Origin: Nocardioides marmorisolisilvae
GTDB taxonomy: Bacteria > Actinomycetota > Actinomycetes > Propionibacteriales > Nocardioidaceae
Length of the DNA: 64,000 bases
Assembly (NCBI RefSeq): GCF_003725775.1
Contig: NZ_RJSG01000006.1
Coordinates: forward strand, 62,001-126,000
Direction of reading: 5' to 3'
The position numbers were made by a program, and so were the translations under genes. Numbering within the stretch: the first letter of the stretch is position 1; the number at the start of each line of letters is the position of its first letter. The notes under the pieces were generated by a model. The model saw nothing but the letters and a program-made list of their open reading frames with translations. It ran no database searches and had not been told where the DNA came from. This document shows positions 14,752 to 27,059 of the stretch, in pieces.

Positions 14752-15527
14752 GTGACGGCCTCGGTCTGCGGCTCCTCGTCTTCTGAGTCCGCATCGGACT
14801 CCTCGTCGGGCTCCGGCGGATGGAGCGTGTCCTGGCACCAGCGGAACCAGACGAAGACGGCGAAGCCGCCGAAGACCCACCACTCGATGGCGTACAGGAA
14901 GTTGCGCAGCGCGGTGAACCCGGAGACCGAGGGCACCGACGCAGCGCTGACGGACCGCAGACCGGCGGCACCGGTCTTCGGGGTGAGGTCCCGGGCGACG
15001 ACGTACCCGCTGTAGAGGTCCGCGTCGACGTGCTCGACGATGCTCGCGATCCGCATCATCGGGATCACGTCGTCATCAGGGTGCTGGTCGATCGGACCGC
15101 TGCCCTCACTGGCCTGCAGCCACCCGGTGATCTGAACGGTTCCGGTCGGCGTCGGGCTCGAGTGCGTCTTCGACCACCCGCGCACCACCGGGATCGCGCT
15201 CTTGGACCCGTCGACGAGGACCGGGGTCACCACCCAGTAGCCGCGCTGGTCGTGGTCGTAGCGGTTCTGGACGTAGAGCGTCGAGCTGCCGATCCAGGAG
15301 CCGGAGAACGTGACCGGACGACCCAGCGACCTGCCCGGGAACGGGCTGTCGCCGGTCATCACCGAGGAGAGCGGGATCGGCTTGTAGTTCGAGATGTCCC
15401 GCGCGGCGTCGGCCCGACGGCTGTGCCAGGCGTCGAGCTGCCACAACCCGAGCCCGACCGCCACGGCCAGGCTGAGGATCATCGCCAGGTGCCCCGGCCA
15501 GTACCGCGGCCGAAGCAGCATCAGCAC
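14748..15527 (-). CDS. SURF1 family cytochrome oxidase biogenesis protein
   Basis: The protein (259 aa) has an N-terminal helix (LAMILSLAVAVGLGLWQLDAW, with GxWQLxRW-like spacing typical of SURF1). An extracytoplasmic domain of about 170 residues contains VQNRYDHDQRGYWVVTPVLV and IPVVRGW, and a second membrane helix lies near residue 215 (YAIEWWVFGGFAVFVWFRWC). An acidic tail follows. SURF1 proteins assist heme A delivery to aa3-type cytochrome oxidase. It is the first gene of the unit with cobQ and cobK. A start two codons downstream (ATG at 15521) is equally possible. Confidence 0.9.
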   Translation of the reverse strand: MLMLLRPRYWPGHLAMILSLAVAVGLGLWQLDAWHSRRADAARDISNYKPIPLSSVMTGDSPFPGRSLGRPVTFSGSWIGSSTLYVQNRYDHDQRGYWVVTPVLVDGSKSAIPVVRGWSKTHSSPTPTGTVQITGWLQASEGSGPIDQHPDDDVIPMMRIASIVEHVDADLYSGYVVARDLTPKTGAAGLRSVSAASVPSVSGFTALRNFLYAIEWWVFGGFAVFVWFRWCQDTLHPPEPDEESDADSEDEEPQTEAVT

Positions 15528-15555
15528 TCGACCAGCCTACGGGTGGGGTGCGACG

Positions 15556-16386
15556 ATGCCACGCGTGACCTCCCTGATTCGGCACCTCAGCGCAGCGACC
15601 ATGTCTCCCCGGGCTCCGGGCTCGATGACCCCCGACCGGATGGTGGCCCACAGCCTCGTCGTGGAGCGGGCCGACGGCATCACCCTGGTCGACACCGGCT
15701 TCGGGACCGCGGACCTGGCGCAGCGGCGGATGGGCAAGGCCTTCATCGGCCTGATGGGCCTGGATCTCGACCCGGCGAGTACCGCGCTGCACCAGCTCGA
15801 GGCGCTCGGCTACAAGGCGGGCGACGTCACCGACATCGTGGTGACGCACCTCGACCTGGACCACGCCGGCGGTCTGGGCGACTTCCCGGACGCGAAGGTC
15901 CACGTCTTCTCCGACGAGCTCGCCGCGGCCCGTGCCAGCAAGGCGCTGCGCGAGAAGAACCGCTACATCCAGGCGCAGTGGGCGCACAACCCGACCTGGG
16001 TCGAGCACTCGGTCGAGGGCGACTCCTGGCTCGGCTTCGACTCCGTCGCCGCGATCGACGAGGACGTGCTGCTGGTGCCGACGCGCGGTCACACCCGCGG
16101 GCACTGCGCGGTCGCCGTACGTCGACCGTCGGGCGGCTGGTTCCTGCACGCCGGCGACGCCTACTTCAACACCGGCGAGAAGAACACGCCGCCGACCTGC
16201 CCGTCGGGTCTGACGATGTTCCAGAACCTCGTGCAGATGGACAAGAAGGCGCGGCACGAGAACGCCGACCGCTTGCGCTCCCTGCACGCCGAGCACGGTC
16301 CCGGGTCAGGCTCCTCGGAGGTCGTGACGATGTTCTGCGCTCACGACGCTGCCGAGTTCGACGCCCTGAAGGACGTCACCAACTGA
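15556..16386 (+). CDS. MBL-fold metallo-hydrolase
   Basis: The 276-residue protein has the metallo-beta-lactamase metal motif THLDLDHAGG (H98-x3-D102-H103), an earlier LVDTGFG strand, a third His in PTRGHTRGHCAVAV and an Asp in FLHAGDAYF. This is the lactonase/hydrolase-like branch of the superfamily. Substrate is unknown. The start was set at the ATG at 15556, close to and divergent from the SURF1 gene; the longer frame from 15394 would lie antisense to SURF1. Eight bases separate its stop from that of the convergent SDR gene. Confidence 0.87.
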   Translation: MPRVTSLIRHLSAATMSPRAPGSMTPDRMVAHSLVVERADGITLVDTGFGTADLAQRRMGKAFIGLMGLDLDPASTALHQLEALGYKAGDVTDIVVTHLDLDHAGGLGDFPDAKVHVFSDELAAARASKALREKNRYIQAQWAHNPTWVEHSVEGDSWLGFDSVAAIDEDVLLVPTRGHTRGHCAVAVRRPSGGWFLHAGDAYFNTGEKNTPPTCPSGLTMFQNLVQMDKKARHENADRLRSLHAEHGPGSGSSEVVTMFCAHDAAEFDALKDVTN

Positions 16387-16393
16387 CGGAACG

Positions 16394-17125
16394 TCAGCTC
16401 ATGCCGCCGTCGTGCGCCAGCACGCACCCGGTGATCATCCGGGCGGCGGGCGAGGCGAGGTAGACGATCGAGGCCCCGAGCTCGGCCGGCGAGATCGCGC
16501 GGCCGGGCAGCATCATCATGAGCCGGTCCGCGACGCGGGGGTCGAGGTCGTCCGGGTACTTCTCGGCGACCTCGGACACGATCGGGGTGTCCACGGTTCC
16601 GGGGCAGACCGCGTTGACGCGGATGCGCTCCGGGGCGAGCTCGAGGGCCAGCGACCGGGTCATCTGGGTCAGGCCCCCCTTGGCCGCCGAGTAGCCGACG
16701 GTGTAGCCCTGCGGAACCCGGCCGGCGACCGAGGAGACGTTGACGATGTTCGCGCCACGGGTCTTGCGCAGGTAGGGCAGTGCCTCCTGCATCACCATGA
16801 ACGGACCCTTGAGGTCGACCGCGTGGATCCGGTCCCACTCGTCGTCGGTGATGGTGTCGAAGCGACCGAACTGGACGATGCCGGCGACGTTGGCCAGCAC
16901 GTCGATCTTGCCCTCGGCCTCACCGATCCCGGTGATCGCGGCCTTCACCGACTCACGACTGCCGACGTTGCACTCGACATAGGTGACGCCCTCGGGCGCG
17001 GTGTCGCGGATGTCGAGGCCGTAGACGGTGTCCCCCAGGTCGCGGAACAGCTCGGCGGTGGCGTACCCGATGCCGGAGGCGGCTCCGGTGATGACGACGA
17101 CGCGGGGCTCGGTGGCTTCAGTCAT
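16394..17125 (-). CDS. Short-chain dehydrogenase/reductase under a KstR-type operator
   Basis: The 243-aa enzyme shows the classical SDR pattern: TGAASGIG (13-20) for NAD(P), NVAGIV (about 79-84), and the catalytic Ser132, Tyr145 and Lys149 in NVSSVAG and YSAAK. Asp38 after the second strand (YGLDIRD) favours NAD(H). The C-terminus MITGCVLAHDGGMS is typical of 3-oxoacyl-reductase or hydroxysteroid-dehydrogenase-like members. The palindrome TAGAACAGGTTCTA lies 22 bp upstream of its ATG. The same motif controls sterol-degradation genes in mycobacteria and rhodococci, so an oxidation step on a steroid or fatty acyl substrate is plausible but unproven. Confidence 0.88.
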   Translation of the reverse strand: MTEATEPRVVVITGAASGIGYATAELFRDLGDTVYGLDIRDTAPEGVTYVECNVGSRESVKAAITGIGEAEGKIDVLANVAGIVQFGRFDTITDDEWDRIHAVDLKGPFMVMQEALPYLRKTRGANIVNVSSVAGRVPQGYTVGYSAAKGGLTQMTRSLALELAPERIRVNAVCPGTVDTPIVSEVAEKYPDDLDPRVADRLMMMLPGRAISPAELGASIVYLASPAARMITGCVLAHDGGMS

Positions 17126-17147
17126 GGCTGGACGCTACCCCAGAAAG

Positions 17148-17161
17148 TAGAACAGGTTCTA
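17148..17161. promoter_or_regulatory. KstR-type operator TAGAACAGGTTCTA upstream of the SDR gene
   Basis: The 14-bp sequence has perfect 6-bp arms (TAGAAC/GTTCTA) and fits the KstR consensus TnnAACnnGTTnnA at every fixed position. It lies 22 bp before the SDR start codon, where a TetR-type repressor would block transcription. A second copy lies at 20320-20333 before the DUF1295 gene. Confidence 0.75.
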
Positions 17162-17202
17162 GGTTTCCACGGCAGTTTCCACACCCTGGGGACAACCTTG
17201 TG

Positions 17203-17221
17203 GACTAAGTCGGACTAAGTC
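17203..17221. promoter_or_regulatory. Tandem palindromes GACTAAGTC x2, likely antitoxin operator
   Basis: Two copies of the 9-bp palindrome GACTAAGTC (17203-17211 and 17213-17221) are separated by one base. They end 13 bp before the antitoxin ATG and directly precede a possible -10 sequence TATCCT (17223-17228). Spacing of about one helical turn fits binding of a Phd-type antitoxin or toxin-antitoxin complex for autorepression. Confidence 0.6.
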
Positions 17222-17234
17222 GTATCCTGGGTGC

Positions 17235-17489
17235 ATGACCGAGGTCGTGAACATCCACGCGGCGAAGACCCACCTGTCGCGGCTGCTCGAGCGGGTCGAA
17301 CAGGGGGAGACGATCGTGATCGCCAGGGCCGGGAAGCCGGTCGCCGAGCTGAAGCCGGTGACACCGAGGGTCGAGATCGTGTTCGGCGGCCTGAAAGGTC
17401 TGGTCGAGTACGACGAGGACATGTTCACACCCGAGGCCGACGCCGAGATCGCCGCGATGTTCAACGACGAGCTGGAGCCCGAGCGGTGA
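17235..17489 (+). CDS. Phd/YefM-family antitoxin
   Basis: The 84-residue protein starts MTEVVNIHAAKTHLSRLLER, the N-terminal DNA-binding signature of Phd/YefM antitoxins, followed by VEQGETIVIARAGKPVAELKPV. The acidic C-terminus (EYDEDMFTPEADAEIAAMFN) fits the toxin-binding tail. It overlaps the toxin start by four bases (GTGA), the usual layout of type II pairs. The antitoxin probably binds the two tandem palindromes directly upstream to repress its own operon. Confidence 0.93.
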   Translation: MTEVVNIHAAKTHLSRLLERVEQGETIVIARAGKPVAELKPVTPRVEIVFGGLKGLVEYDEDMFTPEADAEIAAMFNDELEPER

Positions 17490-17869
17490 TCCTGCTCGAC
17501 ACGCACGTCCTTCTCTGGATCGTCACCGGACAGCGGCGCATCGGAGCGCGGGCAACGGACTCCATCCGTCGCGCCGACTCGGTTCTCGCCTCGGCCATCA
17601 GCTACGTGGAGCTCGAGATGAAGAGCCGCCGCCGCAAGCTGGTCGTTCCGCCCGACTTCCCACGGCTCGTCCACGAGCAAGGAATCCAACCTCTCGCCTT
17701 CACCGAGAAGCACGCCGCCGGACTGCGCGCCGTGCCTGCACTGGACGGGCACGACCCGTTCGACCGAATGCTCCTCGCCCAGGCGCAGATCGAAGGACAT
17801 GCCTTCGCTACTGCTGACTCCGTGCTCCTCGAGCTCGGCCTGCCGTGGGTCCTCGACGCAACCGCCTAG
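17486..17869 (+). CDS. vapC: VapC-type PIN-domain toxin ribonuclease
   Basis: The product (127 aa) is a PIN-domain protein beginning MILLDTHVLLWIVTGQRRIG, where the first catalytic Asp is in LLDTH. A conserved Glu is in ASAISYVELEMKSRR, and the remaining acidic residues are in LDGHDPFDRMLLAQAQ and FATADSVLLEL. These bind Mg/Mn for RNA cleavage. PIN toxins paired with Phd-type antitoxins usually cleave tRNA or rRNA; the target here cannot be told from sequence. Eight bases separate it from the cupin gene, which may be co-transcribed. Confidence 0.92.
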   Translation: MILLDTHVLLWIVTGQRRIGARATDSIRRADSVLASAISYVELEMKSRRRKLVVPPDFPRLVHEQGIQPLAFTEKHAAGLRAVPALDGHDPFDRMLLAQAQIEGHAFATADSVLLELGLPWVLDATA

Positions 17870-17876
17870 GAGAAGC

Positions 17877-18305
17877 ATGATCAACCTCCCCGACTGGGCT
17901 GCGGACCTCGACCTCCAGCCCCACCCCGAGGGCGGCTGGTACGCCGAGACCTACCGCCACGCCGACGGCGTCGAACGCCCCGAGGGCCAGCGATCGCTGG
18001 GCACCGCGATCTACTTCCTGCTGCTGCCGGGCGAGTCCTCTGCCTGGCACCGGGTGACGTCCGACGAGCTGTGGTTCCACCACCGCGGCGGTCCGCTGCG
18101 ACTGTTCGTCGGTGACTCTCCTGCCTCGTACGACGAGCACCGGCTCGGTTCGGACATCTCCGGCGGGGAGCAACCGCAGCTGCTGGTCCCCGGTAGCGCT
18201 TGGCAGGCTGCGCGTCCGGTCGACGAGGCCGTCCTGGTCAGCTGCGTGGTGGTGCCGGGCTTCGACTTCGCCGACTTCACCCTCGGTGATCCGGCTCCGC
18301 AGTGA
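17877..18305 (+). CDS. Cupin (DUF985, Cupin_5) domain protein
   Basis: The 142-residue protein matches the DUF985 cupin family: DLQPHPEGGWYAETYRH at the start, GTAIYFLLLPGESSAWHRVTSDELWFHHRGGPL carrying the barrel His/Glu residues, and VVVPGFDFADFTLGD at the end. Members form jelly-roll barrels without a settled function; some relate to sugar-binding enzymes. The ATG at 17877 follows GGAGAAG. It is close behind the toxin gene but is not a usual toxin-antitoxin component, so the spacing is probably incidental or simply operonic. Confidence 0.88.
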   Translation: MINLPDWAADLDLQPHPEGGWYAETYRHADGVERPEGQRSLGTAIYFLLLPGESSAWHRVTSDELWFHHRGGPLRLFVGDSPASYDEHRLGSDISGGEQPQLLVPGSAWQAARPVDEAVLVSCVVVPGFDFADFTLGDPAPQ

Positions 18306-18309
18306 CGCC

Positions 18310-19413
18310 TCAGGAACGCCGGATCCCCTTGTAGATGGCCATCCTGACCACCAGCGGCTGGAGCTTGGACCAGGGCCGCAGCTTGAACGACGACCCGTTC
18401 GGCGCGAACACCTCCAGCGCATCCTGCTGCGCGCCCACCACCGAGCCCCACCGTCGCCGCGCGGGTTTGAAGGTCTTCAGCCGTCCCCCGTTCAGTGATG
18501 CGAGCACGTTGTGCGCGAGCAGGTGGTCGGCCCGGCTCCGTGCCGAGTTCCGCAGTGGGTCGCTCGCCGCCACGTCGCCGATCGCGAAGACCCCGGGGCG
18601 GCCCTCGACCTGGAGGTGCTGGTCCACCTTCACGAAGCCGTCCTCGTCGAGGAGCTCCGCCGGCAGCCACGCGGTGTTGGGCCGCACCTTGCCGATCGTC
18701 CACAGCACCGCGTCGGCCTTCTCGTCCGGCTGTCCGGTGCTCCAGCTCACCGGATCGGCGGTGATGTCGTCGCACGCGAACCCGTCAGGAACGACTGCGC
18801 GGTGCCCCGGGTGCAGGCCGACGCCCCGTTCGCGCAGGCGCTTCTCGAGCACGCCCCAGACCTTGCCGTGGTGCTGCGGGAGCGCGCGTTCGCCGGGGTA
18901 GTACAGGTCGACCTGCTTGTCCGGCCACGCCGTCGCCACGTTCAGCGCGGCACTGACCGCGGCCGCACCGCCCCCGATGACGATCACCGATCCGGCGGCG
19001 GCGAGACGCTCATGGGCCGCGCGCAGTCCGGCGTCGACCTCGTCGATCGTCTGCAGGTCCGGGCGGCGCCAGAATCCGTTGCTCACCCCGGTCGAGATCA
19101 CCAGGGCGTCGTACGGTTCGGCGCTCTGGCCCCCGTCCGGGTGGCGCACGGTGACCCGCTTGGCATTCGCGTCCAGTCCGACCAGCGTCCCGTGCAGGAT
19201 GCGGACCCGGTCGAGCTGGCGGTAGCGGTCGAAGGAGATCCAGTAGTCCCGTACCCACTCCGCCGGCTTTGCGAGCCGCAGGCCGAGCTCCTGACCGCTG
19301 ACCAGGCCGGGCTTCGCGGAGACCCCGACGACGTCGGCGTTCTTCGCCAGGTGGATGGCGGTCAGCAGACCGGTGTCGCCGAGCCCGGCGATGAGAACCC
19401 GTGGCTTGCTCAC
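18310..19413 (-). CDS. FAD/NAD(P)-binding oxidoreductase
   Basis: The 367-aa flavoprotein begins MSKPRVLIAGLGDTGLLTAI with an atypical GLGDTG dinucleotide motif. A second GSVIVIGGGAAAVSAALNVA motif lies near residue 140 and GVFAIGDVAASDP near residue 285. It belongs to the pyridine-nucleotide-disulfide oxidoreductase fold without the redox-active Cys pair, similar to AMID/NDH-2 proteins. The GTG start at 19413 overlaps the DUF1295 stop (GTGA), so both are expressed together behind the operator at 20319-20334. A role as electron donor or acceptor partner for the membrane reductase-like protein is an inference from this pairing. Confidence 0.85.
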   Translation of the reverse strand: MSKPRVLIAGLGDTGLLTAIHLAKNADVVGVSAKPGLVSGQELGLRLAKPAEWVRDYWISFDRYRQLDRVRILHGTLVGLDANAKRVTVRHPDGGQSAEPYDALVISTGVSNGFWRRPDLQTIDEVDAGLRAAHERLAAAGSVIVIGGGAAAVSAALNVATAWPDKQVDLYYPGERALPQHHGKVWGVLEKRLRERGVGLHPGHRAVVPDGFACDDITADPVSWSTGQPDEKADAVLWTIGKVRPNTAWLPAELLDEDGFVKVDQHLQVEGRPGVFAIGDVAASDPLRNSARSRADHLLAHNVLASLNGGRLKTFKPARRRWGSVVGAQQDALEVFAPNGSSFKLRPWSKLQPLVVRMAIYKGIRRS

Positions 19414-20306
19414 GCGCGGGCCCTCTTCGGCGGGCGCGGCACGAACCTGCCCACCCGGTCGATGACCGCCTGGTACTCGGGCCGGCGCTCCAGGCTGCGC
19501 TGCTCCATCATCGGGATGCTGGCGCCTTGGAACATCGCGACGATCCCGACTGCGCCGAGGACGAGCCACCACCAGTCGCCCGGCGCGGTCGCGATCCCGA
19601 ACAGGGCGAGGGAGAGCCAGAACCCGAACTCCCCGAAGTAGTTGGGGTGCCGCGACCAGGACCACAGACCGGAGTCCATCGCCTGACCGGGCTGGCGCAC
19701 CCGGGCGAACCGGTACATCTGCAGGTCGGCCGCGAACGAGAGCACCACCGAGGCGACACCGACGAGAACGGCGACCCAGTCCAGCCACCCGACGTCGCGC
19801 CCGACCCAGGTCACCGCGACGTACGCCGGCACCAGGGCGAGAAAGACCTGGAGCGTGGGGAAGACGTGGATGCCCATCAGGTCGACGAGCGCCTCGGCCT
19901 TGCCCGCCTTCTCGCGGAGCATCGGGTAGCGCCAGTCCTCGTGGTGCAGGCCCGGGAAGGCGTAGATCCAGTTGCCGGTCAGCCGCACCGCCCAGAACAC
20001 GATGACCCCGAGGACCAGCCACGGACGCAGGTCGCCGGTGTCCAGCCCGCCCTCACTCCACCAGTAGACGACCAGCAGCGGGGGCAGCACGCTCCAGTAG
20101 GCGTCGTAGAAGCTCGAGTTCCCGTGCAGCCGGCTGGCGATGAAGACCACCGCGGTGGCGACCAGGTCCGCGATCAGACCGTCCAGCCAGAGGTGGTCGG
20201 TACCGGGGCCGAGGTACAGCCAGGCCGCGCCAGCGCCGAACGCGACCAGGTAGGCGATGGCGACGCGCAGCAGCGACTGCCCCTTGCCGATCTGCGCAGT
20301 GCTCAT
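19410..20306 (-). CDS. DUF1295 membrane protein (steroid 5-alpha-reductase-like)
   Basis: The 298-aa protein has six or more membrane helices and ends with the conserved DUF1295/isoprenylcysteine-methyltransferase-like motif SGLWSWSRHPNYFGEFGFW, followed by PMMEQRSLERRPEYQAV. This family is related to 3-oxo-5-alpha-steroid 4-dehydrogenases. The start at 20306 lies only 13 bp after the palindrome CTAGAACTTGTTCTAG, so the transcript has a very short leader. With the coupled flavoprotein and the KstR-type operator, a role in reduction or modification of a steroid or lipid ring is plausible. Confidence 0.87.
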   Translation of the reverse strand: MSTAQIGKGQSLLRVAIAYLVAFGAGAAWLYLGPGTDHLWLDGLIADLVATAVVFIASRLHGNSSFYDAYWSVLPPLLVVYWWSEGGLDTGDLRPWLVLGVIVFWAVRLTGNWIYAFPGLHHEDWRYPMLREKAGKAEALVDLMGIHVFPTLQVFLALVPAYVAVTWVGRDVGWLDWVAVLVGVASVVLSFAADLQMYRFARVRQPGQAMDSGLWSWSRHPNYFGEFGFWLSLALFGIATAPGDWWWLVLGAVGIVAMFQGASIPMMEQRSLERRPEYQAVIDRVGRFVPRPPKRARA

Positions 20307-20318
20307 GCGCGACGGTAC

Positions 20319-20334
20319 CTAGAACTTGTTCTAG
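20319..20334. promoter_or_regulatory. KstR-type operator CTAGAACTTGTTCTAG upstream of DUF1295 gene
   Basis: A 16-bp perfect palindrome apart from the central TT, fitting TnnAACnnGTTnnA. It is 13 bp upstream of the start codon, so it must overlap the promoter. It matches the operator at 17148-17161 in 12 of the 14 shared bases; only the two spacer bases differ. Confidence 0.78.
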
Positions 20335-20359
20335 TTCGCCAGTGGTTCCAGGATCCGGG

Positions 20360-21022
20360 TCAGAGCTTGAGGATCCCGCACAGCAGGCAGGGCGGCGGTG
20401 TCGGGTTGCTCGGCGGCGGGGTGCTCGGGGGCGTCGGCGCCTCGGGGACCCACGGGGTGGCGTACCAGAGCGTCCGTCTCGTCCAGTTCCCCGGACCGAG
20501 ACGCTTGCCGGAGCACGCCACGATGACGACCTCCTCGTACCCGGTCGTCCGGAAGATCCGGCGCGGTACGTCGTCGACGGGGTAGCTCTCGCGCTTGTTG
20601 ATCCGGTAGCAGGCCCGGGTGTTGCCGGTGTAGAGCACGATGCCGTTGCCGGCCCAGAGGTTGTCGAGCATCGCGTTGCCGAGCGCCGAGCCGTCCGGCC
20701 AGGTGTGCCCCGAGAGCAGGATGCTGCCCTGGCGACCGCCCGGCTTCGTCTTCGGATCCATCGACATCAGCCACTTGCCCGCTTCGGTCACCGGGCCCGC
20801 GCCGATCTGGCCGCTGGACTCCCGCTCGACCTGGATGACCTTGACCGTGCGCCCGATCGCCGGGATCTCGGCGCGCGCGGGGACGAAGCTGTGCGACGGT
20901 CGCTTGCACCGCTCGGCGGACGGTCCGGCGCTCGCGGACGGCGTACCGGTTCCGACCAGGAAGCCGATGGTCAGGAGCAGGCCGAGGGAGGCGACGGCAG
21001 TGCGTCGGGGGCGTTCGGCCAT
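20360..21022 (-). CDS. Class F sortase
   Basis: The 220-residue product has an N-terminal signal/anchor helix (about 8-30). The sortase core shows the catalytic triad: His106 in ILLSGHTWPDG, Cys170 in EVVIVACSGKR and Arg182/183 in GNWTRRTLWYA. The TLxC-type strand is replaced by VIVAC, as in actinobacterial class F enzymes, which cleave LPxTG-like signals or act as housekeeping transpeptidases. The C-terminus is an unusual proline-rich tail closing with PPPCLLCGILKL. The start was set at the ATG at 21022 behind GAGGATC; two upstream ATGs are possible. No LPxTG substrate was seen in the window. Confidence 0.87.
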   Translation of the reverse strand: MAERPRRTAVASLGLLLTIGFLVGTGTPSASAGPSAERCKRPSHSFVPARAEIPAIGRTVKVIQVERESSGQIGAGPVTEAGKWLMSMDPKTKPGGRQGSILLSGHTWPDGSALGNAMLDNLWAGNGIVLYTGNTRACYRINKRESYPVDDVPRRIFRTTGYEEVVIVACSGKRLGPGNWTRRTLWYATPWVPEAPTPPSTPPPSNPTPPPCLLCGILKL

Positions 21023-21095
21023 GAAGATCCTCATTTCAGCGGATCCCACCCCAAGTCCTAGTGAACCGGACGAAGTGCGTTTCTGTCACCAATTG

Positions 21096-21124
21096 CGAAG
21101 GGCGCCCGCGGACGGGCGCCTTCG
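21096..21124 (-). terminator. Hairpin downstream of tRNA-Ala
   Basis: CGAAGG-GCGCCCG pairs with CGGGCGC-CTTCG around a CGGA loop, with one bulged G. On the minus strand it lies just past the tRNA-Ala 3' end and would end the gyrase-tRNA transcript. Confidence 0.75.
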
Positions 21125-21132
21125 TGAAGACG

Positions 21133-21208
21133 TGGTGGAGCCTAGGGGACTCGAACCCCTAACCCCCTGCTTGCAAAGCAGGTGCGCTACCAATTGCGCC
21201 AAGGCCCC
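21133..21208 (-). tRNA. tRNA-Ala (anticodon TGC)
   Basis: The minus strand folds as a complete cloverleaf of 76 nt. The acceptor GGGGCCT pairs with AGGCTCC and includes the G3:U70 identity pair of alanine tRNAs. The D-arm is GCGC...GCGC, the anticodon stem is CTGCT/AGCAG with TGC in the loop (TTTGCAA), and the T-arm contains GGTTCGAGTCC. The 3' CCA is encoded. Confidence 0.97.
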
Positions 21209-21222
21209 CGGGTGGAGGTGGA

Positions 21223-21348
21223 TCAGGCCTTGTCGACCGGGTCGGTGGCCTGCTGCCAGAGCGCCTGCTCGTTACGACCTTCGTCGATCTTCTTCTTGAC
21301 GAAGATCCCGGCGACGGCAGCGACTGCCACGAACAGCAACTTCTTCAT
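21223..21348 (-). CDS. DLW-39 family small protein
   Basis: A 41-residue protein is encoded between tRNA-Ala and tRNA-Ile: it starts MKKLLFVAVAAVAGIFVKKK and ends EQALWQQATDPVDKA. The ATG is five bases after GGAGG. The short N-terminal hydrophobic helix followed by a basic patch and the LW..ATDPV ending identify the DLW-39 family, tiny conserved actinobacterial proteins found at this position near gyrA. Function is unknown; it is probably a single-pass membrane peptide. Confidence 0.85.
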   Translation of the reverse strand: MKKLLFVAVAAVAGIFVKKKIDEGRNEQALWQQATDPVDKA

Positions 21349-21372
21349 TCCGACCTCCATGGTGGGATTGAG

Positions 21373-21446
21373 TGGGCCTAAGAGGACTTGAACCTCTGAC
21401 CTCTTCCTTATCAGGGAAGCGCTCTAACCGTCTGAGCTATAGGCCC
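21373..21446 (-). tRNA. tRNA-Ile (anticodon GAT)
   Basis: The minus strand gives a 74-nt cloverleaf with acceptor GGGCCTA pairing with TAGGCCC and discriminator A. The D-loop contains GGTTAGAGC, the anticodon loop CTGATAA has GAT, and the T-arm contains GGTTCAAGTCC. The CCA end is not encoded. It lies downstream of the gyrA/DUF3566 genes in the order usual for actinobacteria. Confidence 0.97.
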
Positions 21447-21530
21447 GGGTTGATCAGCAGCTGGCTGCGTGACCGACGACGAAGATTACCCCATGCCCGA
21501 CGGGGCGAACAAAACGGGATAACGCCGGAC

Positions 21531-21997
21531 TCACTTGTCCTCGGCGAACGTCACTTCCACCCCGCCGACCAGCGTGGCCGCGAGGTTGTAGAGGAATGCG
21601 CCGAGCGTGGCGATCGCGGTGATCAGGACGATGTCGGCCACCGCCACGATCATCGTGAAACCGAGCACCCGCGAGGTGCCGAGGTACTTCTGGATCTCGA
21701 ACGGAGTGCTGGAGTTGTCGCCGATCGAGTCCTGCACGATCGAGTTCACCGAGTCCCAGAGGCCGGCGGCACCGAGCACGCCCCAGACGATGCCGACGGC
21801 CACCACGGTCACGATCGCGATCGCAACCGAGAGCAGGAACGCCGCCTTCATCACCGACCAGGGCTCGATCTGCACCAGCCGCAGTCGCGCCTGGCGCACC
21901 TGTCGCGGACCGCCGTCGGCGGGGCCGCCCGGGCGTGAGCCCCCCGGTTCCGCCGAGGGTCGGAACTGGGACGACAGCGGGCTGCGGGTGTCTGCCA

Positions 21998-21998
<1 letters not shown>
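21531..21998 (-). CDS. DUF3566 transmembrane protein
   Basis: The 155-aa protein has a disordered Pro/Gly/Arg-rich N-terminus (1-38), then RLRLVQIEPWSVMKAAFLLSVAIAIV (first helix) and a second hydrophobic stretch around residues 107-140 (FTMIVAVADIVLITAIATLGAFLYNL). The IEPWSVMK signature marks DUF3566, a family encoded immediately after gyrA in actinobacteria. Function is unknown. The ATG overlaps the gyrA TGA by one base (TGATG), so translation is likely coupled. Confidence 0.93.
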
Positions 21999-24661
<2,663 letters not shown>

Positions 24662-24701
24662 CTGTTCTTACCTTCGTTCGCAGGGGAGTGGGCTCGCGGG
24701 A

Positions 24702-26789
<2,088 letters not shown>

Positions 26790-27059
26790 GGCTTCCTCTT
26801 CACTTGATGTCTACGACGCAGAAACGGCCGCCGCTGCGCGTGTCCTCGCAGCTGGGACGACCGAGGCTCAGTCTACCCGTCAGGGCCCTCAAATCACGGG
26901 TACGCCCCGCGGAACGGGGGGATCCCGACCGAAAAATGGCCGCGAGAGGCCCCAGAAGGCCCTTTCAGTCCCATTTCAGGGGTCCGGATGAGGTCCTGTA
27001 CGGGCGAGAGGCCGTCAGATCGCCTGTGGATGCGTCCTGCGCGTCGGCTGCACCCGGGC

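Noticed and set aside
15528-15555. Cobalamin riboswitch upstream of the SURF1-cobQ-cobK unit
   Set aside because: Only 28 bp separate the divergent starts and no B12-box-like sequence is present.
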